Below the pieces are notes generated by a model. That model was not told where the DNA came from. It saw only the letters and a program-made list of their open reading frames with translations, and ran no database searches. Shown one piece after another: positions 36,301 to 51,500 of a DNA stretch of 64,000 nt (positions are counted from its first letter, which is position 1; each line of letters starts with the position of its first letter). The position numbers and the translations under genes are program-made. This DNA is from Xenopus tropicalis (Eukaryota > Chordata > Amphibia > Anura > Pipidae), in NCBI RefSeq assembly GCF_000004195.4, contig NC_030678.2, forward strand, positions 95,438,904 to 95,502,903, in the 5' to 3' direction.

Positions 36301-39300
36301 AATTTCACTGTGAGTCCATGCCTGCTAAAAAAATTTGCTCATCCTTAGTGTATAGACAACAGGAAGGAGGAACTTCAGGAATTTAGGGATAGCATTCCAC
36401 AGGTGTCATAGTGCAGTACTATAAATAGTCCCTTCTATTTATAATGTGAGATATATATCATTGTTTTAAGACTGTTTGTTAGCTTTTGCATTTTACATTA
36501 AAAGGCATAGTTTACCTTCACAAAACTTGGGGACAGATTCCTAAACTTTTTTTGGATTTATTAAAGAATTCATTTTAATTGTTGTAAAATGATCTACTAC
36601 AGATGAATGTACCAGAATAAAAATCAATCAATACCGATAAAGATCAAATAATCACAAAAAATGTGATCGTCTTTTTCAAACAAGTTATACTAATTTTTCA
36701 AATAAGTTAAAATAACAAGTTGGGGATAATAAATCCAGAGTGATAAAATAACAAGTTGGGGATAATAAATCCAGAGTGATAAATATCTAATATGATTAAT
36801 ATTTACTAAATTGATCAAACTGACCTATTGAATTGACAGAGTTCAACTGTTCAAAAGTTCAACTGTCTGTTCATAGATTAAAGATAAATATGACCCAATA
36901 CAGTTCACCACAAATAATGACTTTTTTTTCCCATAGCTTCAAGTTTTTATAGTTTTTCTAAAATGTACTTTTTAAAATTGAGTTGATTTGTTACCCCCTT
37001 TCATATTTCCCAGTAGCAGTGCACTACTCCACGTCTTCATCTCTATACACATTCATGCATTAGCTGTGAGCATTTCCCAGCAGCTGCTTTAGCCCTTATA
37101 TATATACTGTAAAATTGTTAGAGTTGCTCTGTTATAGACTTCAGTAAAATAAGGAAAGCAGCATATGTATAGAATTATAACAGTCTAGAAGCAGTGAGAA
37201 TGCTGCTACTTGGGAACACGTTGGTCTCATTATTTGTTGGATACTTTATGAAAACAGTAAGTTTGTGAATGCAACTACTTCCAGACCCATGGAATCTGCA
37301 AAGAACCCTAGCCATTCTAGGTAACTAGAATGAAATAAGATCATACCTAAAGCAGGTACCAACTTTGAATCACTGGGCCCAATCTTCGTAGTCATCTGGT
37401 TTGTTAATACTACCTACCAAAAAAGAAATGCCAAAGCCTTATTACAAGAATACAAACCCATTTTAAAGTCAAACACACAAGCAATAAGCTTAAATAACTA
37501 GTAATCCTCGCAGGGTAATGTATTAAAAGGGTTAATGTTTGCCAACATCTAGTAACCCATACCAACTAATCAGATATTTGTTTTTAAATAACTGACCAGT
37601 AAATGCTACCTGCTGATTGGTTGCTATGGGTTACTGATTACTAGACATGCAGCAAAAGTTAAACTATTTATTATATAATCCTCAGCCCCAGTAAGAAGAT
37701 TGATCAGGAACAGTTCAGTGTAACAATAAAAGTGTATAAATAGGCTGCACAAAATAAAAAATATTTCTAATATAGATAGAAAAAAATGTAATCTAAGGTT
37801 GGAGTGAGCAGATGTCTAACATAATAGCCAAAACACTACTTCCTGCTTTAAGTTCTCTTACCTCAGTGACTAGAGGGGGCCACATGGGAAATAACTGTTC
37901 AGTTTGTGAACATGCAGGTCAGATTCAAAAGCAAATTATCTGAACATTTATGTCCCATATACACCCTTAAGTCACTAGTTACTGACAGCTAACAGCTTAA
38001 AGGGCTGTAAAAGAAAGTAGTGTTAAACATCTGCTCACTCCAGCTTTTATAGATTACATTTTTACTCTATTTTTCTAATACAGCAAATTTAATTCTGCAT
38101 CAGGCTCTATCTAAACTGCTCATTTAAATATCTTTACAATTCATGGTACCCCTTTAATATATTTTGATTGAGGTTCCTAAGTTGCTTTGAGTTTCCAATG
38201 ACATTTAGCTACATATTTTGAATCCCCCCCCCTACCAACAAGAAATGGCAGCATGAAAATGTAAATGCCTCAAAATAAATAATAATATTTACTTAAGGAT
38301 ATTTGTTTCCCAAAATGCTTCTATAATTAACAAATATCTAGCTCTCTGTCTAAAAAGTATTAGCAGGTTCCATCTTGTATAACCTAACTTTATTAGAGGT
38401 GTTCCAATTAATAGACCCCCTAATCTCTGGGAATAGAACATTTTTCATTCACATACATTGAAACTCCTTATCAGTCAGTGCTCCACTGGGTGCCTACACC
38501 TCCTTTGGTCCTATTGGTATCTATGAGTTACTACATCCAGCCAAACTTAGTGCTTATTATTTTATATAGTGATATAGTGACTAACCATATGGTCAAATTT
38601 TATGTGCAATTTGCATCTACCATTTACATGTATTAACATTATGATTTGCCAGTATGCCATTTTGAAATGCCAGTAACAAATAAATAAAATATTACAAGCA
38701 ATATCCAAAAATGGGAAGGTGCATATTTTTTTTTTTAAAAAAAGCAACATTTTATATTTTTTCAACAGAAGAAAGCAGAATGCTGCAGTGTGGTAACTTT
38801 AACTATGGTATAACTATTTAGTAATTACATCAATATACAGTACATAAATAGTACACAACTATATAATGAATTAGATTTCATTTTTGTAAGCAGCAGTATT
38901 TCTGTTCTATGTCTGTATTTTCATTCACATGACTCCTAGAAACATGTTTATCACAAAATTATGTCTTCAGACTAAATAGCATTTCAAATGTGGGTGTGAG
39001 ACTTCTTCCAGTAGACAGGGTTTTAAGAATGCAGTTATGCATTATTTCTTGGAGTCCTAGCTCATCAGCTCAGAACCCAGCACTTGTCATTTGAAATCCA
39101 GCCAGGTTATTATCTTTGGAACAATAAATACATTATACATATAAAATAGAATCTGAAAGACTAGAATTAATGGAATAAAGCAGACATCCGCTGAATCTGC
39201 AATACCCAATAAGGCAAAGCAACTTGGATGTTGTTTCTTCAGCTAAAATGTATTTGAACTGGCACAATTCCAGAATATACACAAGCATGACCATTATGTA

Positions 39301-42300
39301 CAATATTAGGCAACTAATAAGCCATGTCATGCTGTTAACTCCTGCACTGTGCCATTCCCAGGACCCAATATCCTGGAATTGGCACTTTTTTTTTATTAAA
39401 TCAAATCTCCTATTTTTGGAGCTGCAGCATCCTGAAAATCACAATCAGTCCTTTAGTGGCTGGGGCTAAAAGGTGTTCGTGTTTTTTTTTTTAAATTGCC
39501 CCCAAAGGATACCAGTTACCAGGTATAGCATAGCAGAAATGTTGAAATATTGCCAGTAATCTTATAAGCACCTACAAAATAAAATAATTTGCTAAACATA
39601 TGAAGAGCTGCCGACACAAGGAATGTATCATAAAGTAAGCGCTACATACTGATTTACTACCTTGAGGTTGACACTGTAAGAACTGTCTCTATTTCGCTGA
39701 TTTTCTGAATTGTGCAAATAATAAGTTCCATGTAGAACACAGCTAATTGACAAATAAGGTTCAAAGTTGATAAATGCAAGGATATGCACAATAAAAATAC
39801 ATTTTTATTATTGTATATAAATATATCAAAAGGTTGAAAATGAAAGTGGTTTGCCCTTCAAAGTCCCATGGTATTTCTGATAAAATGTAGCATGAATAGC
39901 AAACCTTCAAACTCTGCAAATTCTTCCTGGATAGGAATGATCACCTGCCTCCCTTTTGGTTTTTTTTTTTTTTTTTTACACACTTTTCCTTATCCATGTC
40001 TTTTTTAGCAAAACACTGTGAATTCCCCTGATTTCTTCAAATGAAACCATGGTAATCAACCCAATTTGAATTTAATTTCTCTCATTTTCTGTTATACCAC
40101 CCTCTGCCTTTTTCATCCTTGTCTCTATTCCCTCTCTCCCCTATATCACTTTGGACCTTTTGCACCCTATTCTTATATAAGTTATCTTTTAGTCCTTACC
40201 TCCATACAGAGGTAACTGTATTGTTTGATACAGGTATGGGATCCCTTATCCGGAAACCAGTTATCCAGAAAGTTCTGAATTACGGAAAGGCCATCTCCCA
40301 TAGACTCCATTATAAGCAAACAATTCTAATTTCTAAAAATGATTTCCTTGTAATAATAAAACAGTACCTTGTACTTGATCCCAAGTAAGATATTATGAAT
40401 CCTTATTGAAGGTAAAACAAGCCTACTGGGTTTATTCAATATTTAAATTTTTTTTTGCAGACTTAAGTTTTGGAGATCCAAATTACGGAGCATTCTGGAT
40501 AACAGGTCCCATACCTGTACTGATATTTTGAGAAGAAATGCATCAATAAAGTAGTTTAAAGGAAATGCTGAGTCCTAAAATAAGTATTTTTGCTTTCTCC
40601 TATAAAACATTTGATTCCGATCAAAGATCCATTAATACATTTTTTTATCAACTATAATAAATAATCAAGTATAATAAATAACATATCCAATACTGATAGA
40701 CAAAAGACTGAGTTCCTAGATTTTACATACCCCACTGAAAAATGACTGTACACAGAACACTATGATAACAGCAACACCCTACTGTGAATGATGAATTATA
40801 TCAACAACAGGACTAGAGTAATGTAAGAATAAGATATTTGAGCACAGTATAAATGTTCAGAAAACAGTGTGTTTATTCTTATTTGAATAGAAGATAAGAA
40901 TGGTAGAAATACTTAACCACTTTGCTGCCTTCAAAACAATGCAAGAAAAGGAAAAAGTAGCAAACTTTGTTTTTTGTTTCTTTGGCTCTTACAGTCATGC
41001 CATAACGGGGATGCCTTGCCGAATAAATCCTGATTATAATCCATGAGATGGCAAGCACAGAAGATATGTTTTGCACATAGCCTTTGTGACTCACAACATG
41101 CACACAACTGCATACCCTGACATATTCTGTAGTTAGTGTTATAAGGATTACACTGCCTACAGATACAACTGACCTCTCACAAACACATTAAATGATTTTA
41201 ATTTCCACTGGACAAAAACAGTGCAGTGCAAACCATGCCTTATTTTTATCATGTTAATGTATTTTGGGATGCATTTGGGAAAAGGGCTGTGTGTGGTTTC
41301 TTATTTTGCACTACAGTAAGTATAATATGTACTTAGAAGTAGAAGTGTCAGTGTCACTTAGGGTAGCCGTAAAGAAGCAGAAAATGAAAATAACCTTTCA
41401 TAGAAACAGATGCTACAGGGCTGATTATTAAATTGCCATGTTATGTGAATCTGAACTAATTACTAATCTATTGTGAAACTTATATTCTGTATATACAGTG
41501 TGTTTCGAGTAGGTCCCTAAGCTCAGTAACTGGCAGCAACACAGAGCATGTGCAGTGAATCAGCAGAAAGAAGATGGGGCGCTACAGGGGCATCTTCAGA
41601 GGTACTGACTGCTAAAGGGCCCTGGTTGCCTTGGGCTGGTACTGAACCCCAAAACATAATTTGCAGCATTTTTAACCTACTTCTGTGTTAAGCTTTATTT
41701 CTCCTTTAAACCCCTGTCACCCTAAGAAAGAATTCCAAATTCATTTCCATTGTGTTTGTCAAGCACAATAAACTTCATTTTCACTATTTAAATATAAATC
41801 TTGTTTCCTTTAGTCTTGGAATTAAATAATCACAAAAAGCAGACAGGCGCCATGTTGTGGGCACTGCTTTTAAGGCAAGCTATGTATCACCCCAAAATCT
41901 TGTTTATGTGCCAGAATGAGGGACCAGATGCACATGTCCATGCACAGGATACACAATTAGATGGTGAGGAGGGAGGAGGGGAATAAGAGTGCTAAATGGA
42001 AAGTGACAGTAATTATCTGCCCAAGGCATACGGGATGGGAAAGGCAATATATTATTGACAGTTGGGATTTTAAATGCCTTTTTTTAATGGGTATTGTTGT
42101 GTTATTGGGAAAAAAAAAGGATTTCGGGTTTCATGTTTAATTTGAAAAGGGCTTTTATTATACAGCTTTTGGTGTTCGGGTAACAGGTCCCCTTTAAGGA
42201 TATAAACCTTCTAGTTCTGATCCTGAAAGTTAATCATTATATCAGTGATAATGTGTAATTACTGCAAGGGCCATTAACATCAGCAGCATTAAAGTAAATC

Positions 42301-43834
42301 AATCTCTCTGCCTTTAAACAAACTCATTTCTAAAACACATTTCTTTAGAGGAGCATATCTTCATTCGACCTAGCATTCCTTCTGTAAACACTATCATTAT
42401 TATTATAAATGCCAAGTGCAATGCTCAGTGCCGCTCTCATTTTGTGGACTTCTGATTTTGCCACACCTTGTGTCTTATACACACTTATTCTTTCAGACTG
42501 TATGTAATCTGTATGTTCAATGTACACACTTAACTATAATATAGCACTCTGTACAACTGCAATTCACCAATGCCAATGAAAAGTGGGGTTCACTGGAAAA
42601 CTGTGTGCAAGTTGGAGCCCAATCATTTCTTTGTGGGAAAGGGGGTCATGTTTTGTACACTGATACATATGGCATCAATAATGATATCAAGATTCACTGG
42701 AACCAGGCCATTTGTATATGTAGCAGAAACCTGTTAAGGGGACCCTAGAAGTAACGCCTGCTTAGTGTAAGTTTCCCTTATCTTTGTGTGCCATGCTTCT
42801 TCAGCTTGTGTGTAGTCATACAATTTTTCATCTTTTAATGCACTTGTGTTCCTAAATGAGCTCTAAAGAACACTGACCAATACAATTAAAAGGTAGTGCT
42901 ACTATTACTGTAAATATTTCTCACATTTTTTTACCAAAATATGACAATAACACAAAAATATAACATATAACAATACACTTAACTAACCTGCAAACTGTTG
43001 TTATTACGGAAAGGGAAGTTTGCTAAAAACAGCAACATTTAAGGCAAAAAACCCAGTAAGTAGTATATACCACTTATATTAGGAAAATGCAGGCCTTTCA
43101 CGCACATTACAGATCCATTTTATATTTCTTATATACTTACTGCTAAATTGAAATTATGGGCCAAACTGATAAGTTGCTGCCCAAAACCATTTAGTAGTCG
43201 TGTTCTCAAAGAAAGGTCTTCAAAACTGTGACGAAATGGGAAGGCAATGCTGTCAATCACTACCAGTTTAACCTATAACATAGGAATATATATATAAATC
43301 AAAAAATTAAACAAAGGTTCCAATTTAAATTAGACAAATAGGATAAAAATCCCTAATCTTGTAGGCAATTCTAAATATTAATATATGGTGCGTGTTTCAC
43401 TATGGTCTATAAATTAATACTATCTATAAAAATGACCCCTTTATTGGAGCTCCTTATAGACCCTCTCAGGTCCCTCTCTGTAATGCAAATGAGGGGAGGG
43501 CGTGTCCTAATGGTTCCTGCCAGAAGCACAGTTGGAGGTGGGTAGCCAATCACAGCCCTGCAGTCACACAAGCAAAGACATACTTTAGCTCCCTATCAGG
43601 TCAGCCTAGCTGCTTATTGGTTCCAATTCTACAGTGCACTGTGCTGAGTGAGGCAGCAGGAAGTGGAACAGATGGGTGAGACCGGTTTTTGGAGAAACTG
43701 TCAATAATTAAACCCAAAATGCAACTTTTTAAAGCATATTCCTTCTATATTTAGATGAGTAAATGAGAGTTTTTTTGTATGGTAAAAACATTTTTTATAC
43801 AGTGTTCTGTTTCTGAACTCCTAGCAACTGAAGA

Positions 43835-43887
<53 letters not shown>

Positions 43888-45495
43888 TGGAGGAAATAAT
43901 TATTTGACCCCTCACTGATTTTGTAAGTTTGTCCAATGAAAAAGAAATGAAAAGTCTCAGAACAGTATCATTTCAATGGTAGGTTTATTTTAACAGTGGC
44001 AGATAGCACATCAAAAGGAAAATCGAAAAAATAACTTTAAATAAAAGATAGCAACTGATTTGCATTTCATTGAGTGAAATAAGTTTTTGAACCCTCTAAC
44101 AAAAAAAGACTTAATACTTAGTGGAAAAACCCTTGTTTGCAAGCACAGAGGTCAAACGTTTCTTGTAATTGATGACCAAGTTTGCGCATATTTTAGGAGG
44201 AATGTTGGTCCACTCCTCTTTGCAGATCATCTCTAAATCCCTAAGGTTTCGAGGCTGTCTCTGTGCAACTCTGAGCTTGAGCTCCCTCCATAGGTTTTCT
44301 ATTGGATTAAGGTCCGGAGACTGACTAGGCCACTCCATGACCTTAATGTGCTTCTTCTTGAGCCACTCCTTTGTTGCCTTTGCTGTATGTTTTGGGTCAT
44401 TGTCGTGCTGGAACACCCATCCACGACCCATTTTCAGTTTCCTGGCAGAGGGAAGGAGGTTGTCGTTCAGGATTTCACGATACATGGCTCCGTCCATTTT
44501 CCCGTTAATGCGAATAAGTTGTCCTGTGCCCTTAGCAGAAAAACACCCCCAAAGCAAAATGTTTCCACCCCCATGCTTGACAGTGGGGACGGTGTTTTGG
44601 GGGTCATAGGCAGCATTTTTCTTCCTCCAAACACAGCGAGTTGAGTTAATGCCAAAGAGCTCTATTTTGGTCTCATCAGACCACAGCACCTTCTCCCAGT
44701 CACTCACAGAATCATTCAGGTGTTCATTGGCAAACTTCAGACGGGCCTGCACATGTGCCTTCTTGAGCAGGGGGACCTTGCGAGCCCTGCAGGATTTTAA
44801 TCCATTGCGGTGTAATGCGTTTCCAATGGTTTTCTTGGTGACTGTGGTCCCTGCTAATTTGAGGTCATTAACTAACTCCTCCCGTGTAGTTCTAGGATGC
44901 TTTTTCACCTTTCTCAGAATCATTGACACCCCACGAGGTGAGATCTTGCGTGGAGCCCCAGAGCGAGGTCGATTGATGGTCATTTTGTGCTCCTTCCATT
45001 TTCGAACAATCGCACCAACAGTTGTCACCTTCTCTCCCAGCTTCTTGCTAATGGTTTTGTAGCCCATTCCAGCCTTGTGCAGGTCTACAATTTTGTCTCT
45101 GACATCCTTGGACAGCTCTTTGGTCTTTCCCATGTTGGAGAGTTTGGAGTCTGCTTGATTGATTGATTCTGTGGACAGGTGTCTTTTATACAGGTGACTA
45201 GTTAAGACAGGTGTCCTTAATGAGGTTGACTAATTGAGTAGAAGTGTCTAACCACTCTGTGGGAGCCAGAACTCTTAATGGTTGGTAGGGGTTCAAAAAC
45301 TTATTTCACTCAATGAAATGCAAATCAGTTGCTATCTTTTATTTAAAGTTATTTTTTCGATTTTCCTTTTGATGTGCTATCTGCCACTGTTAAAATAAAC
45401 CTACCATTGAAATGATACTGTTCTGAGACTTTTCATTTCTTTGTCATTGGACAAACTTACAAAATCAGTGAGGGGTCAAATAATTATTTCCTCCA

Positions 45496-45591
<96 letters not shown>

Positions 45592-48500
45592 ATAAAAATA
45601 TTACTTATAATTTGTGCCTTTAGGTATATTATACTACCGTTTCTTGCTTAATGGGGTAGTTCTGGGGTGGCATATTAAATAGTCTACCTTTCCAGGTAGG
45701 GATAAGAATTAAATTGATGAATGTGTTATTATGAAATTGAGAAGAGGTGCAATTTGCAAAAAAAAAAGTAATGTGAACAATATAAGGTCCTGGCTAAAAG
45801 AACATAATTTTTGCTCTATGTAAATAATTTATTAATACTATAATAATAAAACCTATGTTTAATAATTATAAAAATTACAGATGTATTATTAAAGGCAGAC
45901 AGAACACATTTTTGAAAGGATGTTACTGGGTCAATTGATACCATGGCAATACATTTCACATCTGCTCACTTTAATTTACCTGTATGTAAATTATTTTGCA
46001 AACACAAATTGAAGGAATTTAAAGTGCTCATTTAACTTGTGAGACTAACTTAAACTACAGTTGGCTGATATGAAAGCATTTTATGGCCATCATATAAATT
46101 CTTTGGTATTGAGAAATTTGTAAAAATCTAGAAATTAATTAAAATAGAACACAAATAGAACAGTTGTACTGCATTAATAGGCATTGTCTTGATTATGCTC
46201 GAACACTGGCATCATACTAAAGAAAATTACAAAAAAAAAATTACATGAAATTAATCATGCCCTATTTTGCAGATGCCAAAAGACAAAAGCCATCTGCATA
46301 ATTTACATCACACAGAATAAGTTATCTCAGAGCATAACAGCTATAGTATTTTGACCACAGGCTACTTAGTAACGTCCAATAAGATGCTAGATCTTACCAG
46401 TTGCTTTTGTTATGGTAAATGGAAACATTACCTGGATTAACACTGTTTCAGACCTAACACTAAGGCAGGGCTGTACACACCCTAATTTTTAGTTTGGATT
46501 TTTTTTTTGGGGGGGGGCTATACTTTAAGCAGCATTAACAAATATGATTTGTATAATTATACAAAGGAGTACACTGGGCAACTATTGTAGCACAACTATT
46601 CAGGTCCACCAGTAGTTCCCTAGGCCCGCCAGGAGGGTTGCTAATTGTTAGTTATCCTACTACATATAAACCCTTCACCCAAGCTAAATAAAAAAACCCA
46701 CAAACCTAAAAGAGACGTGGAAAATAACAACATAAATGAGGGATAACCTCAGGCCCAGACTTGTGGTGAGGTCACAAAGGCCTGGGCCTAGGGCGGCACA
46801 AATTTAGGGGCGGCATGCCGCCCAGCCGCATGTAAAATGCACTCACATATAGAGCAATGGGGACGAGACGCGCATAAAACTTCAAGCTACAAGGATGCGC
46901 ATGCGCGCAATTCTGAGGTGGGCGGAGAATGGGGGCGGCATCTGGGCACCCGAAAATTAAATCCAGCCCTGGATAACTTACACTGTTAGCCCTGATTGTT
47001 CTATGTTTCAAAATATCCCTAAATACCTCTAAACAACTATTGTACTAATACTGACTGAATTATATTTCTTTTTAACATAAAACTTTACTTTTTCTAGAAA
47101 CAAAACTTGAGCCAATTTTTTAAAATCAGAACAAACCACAACACAAACCACGGCACAATTCAAACAATTAAGCTAAATGATAGACACAGTAATGATGGAA
47201 AAAAATTTATGTTTACAAAATCAGGACAAATATGCAAAGTCTATAGCCTGAAAATATATTAAATAAATAACTTTTTTATTTACAGATTTATCAAAATGAA
47301 AGTTTAGAGCTTGATACTAAGAACTCACCCATGTTCTATTCATTCCTATGGAATTTTTTGAAGCGTATTTATCAATGGGTGAAAGTTAGAACCCACCATT
47401 TGATAAATACATTACTAAAAATCCCATAGGAATGAAGTTTTCATGTATTAAGTTCCAAACTCACATTTCTGCTTCATTAACTTTTTGTAGGGTAACTATA
47501 ATTGCAGTTACAGCAACCCAATTAGAAGTACTTACTATACATTTAGAGGCACATTTATCAACATTCTAATTTCCGTGGTTTTAAGTTTTTGAAACCACAA
47601 AAACCACAGATGTCTAGTCATTTATTAAAAGATCAGAATATAAAAAGCATGAAAAAATGATGAGGAACGAAAACAAAAAGAACATGAAAACCTCAAATTT
47701 TTTTTAGGTTTTAATGTCTTTGTAAGAATATTTGTGCGCTTACAAGTTAAGCAAGCACAAATAACAGTACAAATTAAATATTGTTACAGCTTTTAGATGG
47801 TGTAAAAAAAATGTGAATCATGGAAAAAATAGGTGTTTATTATGCAGTTGAAGAGAAAAACAAAAAAGATATGTTACAATGTTTGGGACAATTATGGTCC
47901 TCTTGAAAAGCCACTTTATTTAGCTAAATTCATTTTCATTTTTGTGAAACTATTTTTGGACAATGTGATATTGGTCAATAACCTGCTAAAAATTCCATTT
48001 GTAGATAAGTACATTGGCATGAATAGATAATGCCTTACTGGCAACAATGGGCAAACGTCCAGTATCATTCATTTGTTTGTTCAACGAGATGTGGCATGAA
48101 AATTGTCCAAACCATCATACAACTTCCACTGCAATGCTGACAAAAGGCATGAGGAGGTATTAAGGAGCTGTTTTAAGGTTTTTGTACAACCAATATTGTA
48201 CTGGCCTGGAACTGAATATTATCTGTTGTTATGTAAAATTTCAGTAGTTTTTAACACTTGGCCTGTCTTTTAGACATCATTTAAAGGAGAAGGAAAGGTA
48301 AAAACTAAGTAAGCTTTATCAGAAAGGTCTATGTAAATACAGCCATAAGCACTCACAGAACTCCTGCACTGAGTCCTCTATTTTCTGTGACTTTTTCATT
48401 AATTTTCGAAATTTTTTCGTACTTTGTGACAATTTGCGTGACAAAATCATATTTGTCGCAAAGAGTACAAAAGTTTCAGAATTCATTCAAGCTTCAGTAT

Positions 48501-51500
48501 CGTGACTTTCTTTTGTCCAGGTTGGAGCTGCAGAGTGCCATTGAGTCCTATGGAAAGCTTCCCAAATCATGCATTCAAGTTTCAAAGTCAGAAAGGGTTT
48601 TGCGTCGTTTACGATTACTGGGATACGAAAATTTTGTGACTATCTGATCGCCAATATGTATACAATCGTATTGAAACAAAAAAAATTTTTGTGACATTTT
48701 CGATCATCAGAAATTATTGGATTCCGTGATTCGTATTCGTACCTTAGTGAAACGACCCCAGGATGTCTTGTGTCCATTTTTGTAAATATGTTGTTGGGAT
48801 GTCTGACTTCCTCTCTAAGAAACATCCTTAATTCCTGGGGCCAGAGTCTGGGCAGCTCTCTACTGTCTCCTGCTCCCCCCTCCCATAAGAATGCTAAGAA
48901 CTCCTCCCCCCTTAGGAATGTGTGATCTCAGCTCTAAAGGCTAGAGCTGGAGCAGGAAGCTATTTAAAATGGCAGCTGCTGTCCTAAGCAAAGGGAGAAA
49001 GCTTCTAGGGCGCTTTACTCAGGTATGGTAATGCTTTCTGCAGAATAAATATATTGTTCTAGGTGGCACTAATGCGGCAAATCTATTGGCAGTAAAATGC
49101 CAAAATGAATTCCGTGTCCTTTAAGGTGAAACCCCATCCCAGGTCTGGTACAGGTAATTCAAAAAAGAGAATCTTACAAAATATAACAAAATAGAAACAG
49201 TGTACTCTGAAGCACAGAAAAACAAAGCTGATTGTGATCTGCTCTCTACCATAGGGATGTTATATGTATTTGCTTGGTGCTCTCTAAATGAAGGAGAACA
49301 AAACCTTAAAACTCAAGCAGAGGTTTAGGCATAATGCAATTGAGTAAAGTTTCCAAAATGTATCTGCAATTTTGAGTTACAATTTAAAACCCAACATTTA
49401 TTTACCAATATTTAATCTATTAGCCCTTTGAATGCCGGAAGCACTTGGGCCAGCATATTGCTTAGCAACACTTTTTCCTCAACAGGAAAATGCAGGATTT
49501 ATATCCATAGCATTCTTTTTTTTTTTTAAACCAGCAGTGCACATTCGACTTTGTTGGAAGTTAATAAGTTAAGGTAATACTCTGCTATATTTAACTGCAT
49601 GTGTTCATATTTCCTTTTAAGATCTAAGTAATTCTGGTTTCTGCTGTATGCCACATTTAACCCTTTAAGTGAATCTACGTCCTGTGTATAAAAGTACCTA
49701 AGTGCCACAGGACGTAGATTGTACGCCCTGCTGCACTTCCGGGTTTGGAAGCGGAGGAGCGGCTTCGCTCGCCGCTCATTCCCCAGCCCCTAGGCAATAA
49801 GCACGTGGGGGGAACGAGTGGCCCCTGGGGCGAGATCGTCCAGGGGCCCCCTAGAGAAAGCCAAACACATGTATGGCTTTTTCTGCTCTCTCCCTCCCTT
49901 CCTCCGCTCCTCCTCTGCTCCCCCCCCCCTTCCTGCACCGCCCACTCACCGGATCCTTCACTGCAGCTGCTGACCCTGCTCCTGTCTCTGCGATCTTCAG
50001 CTTCTTGACCCCAGGTAAGTGCCACATACACACACAATCACACACTTATTACACTAATACACACTTATACTTACACACACATATTTTTTTGGGAGGGGGT
50101 TTGGGGTTTCACACATTCACAGCACTTACAGCACTCACACTTACTTCCACGCAAAACACATTTTACTTAGTGTACACACACAATTAAGTGTAATTTTTTT
50201 TATCGCATCGTTTTTATTCTTTGCCGAAAATTTTTTTTATGGCCATTGCAGATAGTGTACGGCAATAGGTATTGCGCACTGCGCAATACCTTTTGTGTAT
50301 TATTTTGGTGTTTTTACTACATTTTCTGTGATTTTGGTGAATTTTTAGGTATTTTATTGCATTTTTAACCATTTTATTGCATTTTCAGTTATGCAGAGTT
50401 GTTGTTCGCTTGACTTTGTCTGTAAAACTAATTTGCCCAAGTCAGAATACTCAAACTATTATTATTACTAGGAAAAAAAAAAACATTGATTTTAGTGATT
50501 TTTAGCAATTTTATTGTATTTCACATTGTTCTCTGTTACTTGTCTTTGCACATGGACATTTTGTCTGCTGCATTTCAATTTGGCTTCCTCTGTACCCCAC
50601 ATAGTTGGGTAAAACGATGCATATTGGGCATCAAACTGTTCAATAGACCCCTGGTGTTTATATTTAGAGTGTTTTATGTTGGTACATTACTAAATGTGGG
50701 GTACATAATGGGGCAACATGCAAGCTTTGTGACAATTTTCAGAAATGTCACAAAAACCGTTCTGTTTAGCATAGCTTTATAGTTTAGTAGTTTGCAGTAG
50801 AAAGTTGTATTTACCCATTTTTGTTTGGTCAGAATGTGTACTTTCAGAAAATGTATGGTTTTCTAGGGTCTCCGTATTGTTAGGGGGTCTTATGGCACAT
50901 AATACACATACCGGGTGCAAAAATTGCATGAGCCGGAGTGTCTTATGTGAAAATTCATATGCACTATTTTTATTTGGGTGCCCCTGTACATCACATAGTT
51001 TGGTAAATCTATGCATATAGGGCATCAAACTGTTAAGCAGACCCCTGGCTTTCATATTTAGAATGTTTTATGTTGATACGGTACAAAATATGGGGGTACA
51101 TAATGGGGTAAAATGCAAGCTTTGTGACAATTTTCAGAAATGTCATAAAAACCGTTCTGTTTAGCATAGCTTTGTAGCTTGGTAGTTTTCAGTAGAAAGA
51201 TGTATTTACCCATTTTTGTTTTGTCAGAATGTGTACTTTCGGAAAATATATGGTTTTCTAGGGTGTCTGTTCTGTAAGGGGGTCTTATGGCACATCATGC
51301 ACATGCCGGTAGCTTATATTGCAGCGTATACACTTTGTATGCACTAACGTTCTTTTGGGGTCTCTAAATGCCAGATACATCAGTGATCCTATGCACAATG
51401 GGCATCAAACTATTAAGTGGACCCTTGGCTTTCATACTTAGGATATGTTTTCTTGGTACCTAATGTTATGTGGGAGATAAGGTGTTTGAAAGTGAAAGAT

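Larger units (their letters stand above)
32090..37346 (-). other. RAD51C: RAD51C intron 6
   Basis: 5.26 kb. It contains MITEs at 32138-32582, 32921-33337 and 34189-34667, a partial MITE at 35233, a hAT-like element at 35608-35952 and a short inverted-repeat element at about 36160-36352. A 34-bp direct duplication (AAATAACAAGTTGGGGATAA core) lies at about 36710-36782. Nothing is recognised in 36360-37346 beyond this. Confidence 0.85.
37414..43140 (-). other. RAD51C: RAD51C intron 5
   Basis: 5.73 kb. It holds an inverted-repeat element (37745-38075), a MITE (40230-40518) and two adjacent T2-like MITEs (ending 41709, and 41706-42197). Positions 38160-40225 and 42200-43140 are AT-rich with nothing recognisable. 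Confidence 0.85.

Noticed and set aside
49675..50187. GC-rich open frames with CA repeats near 49740-50160, considered as a first exon with promoter
   Set aside because: They lie inside a transposon with TTAACCC ends; no splice or homology support.
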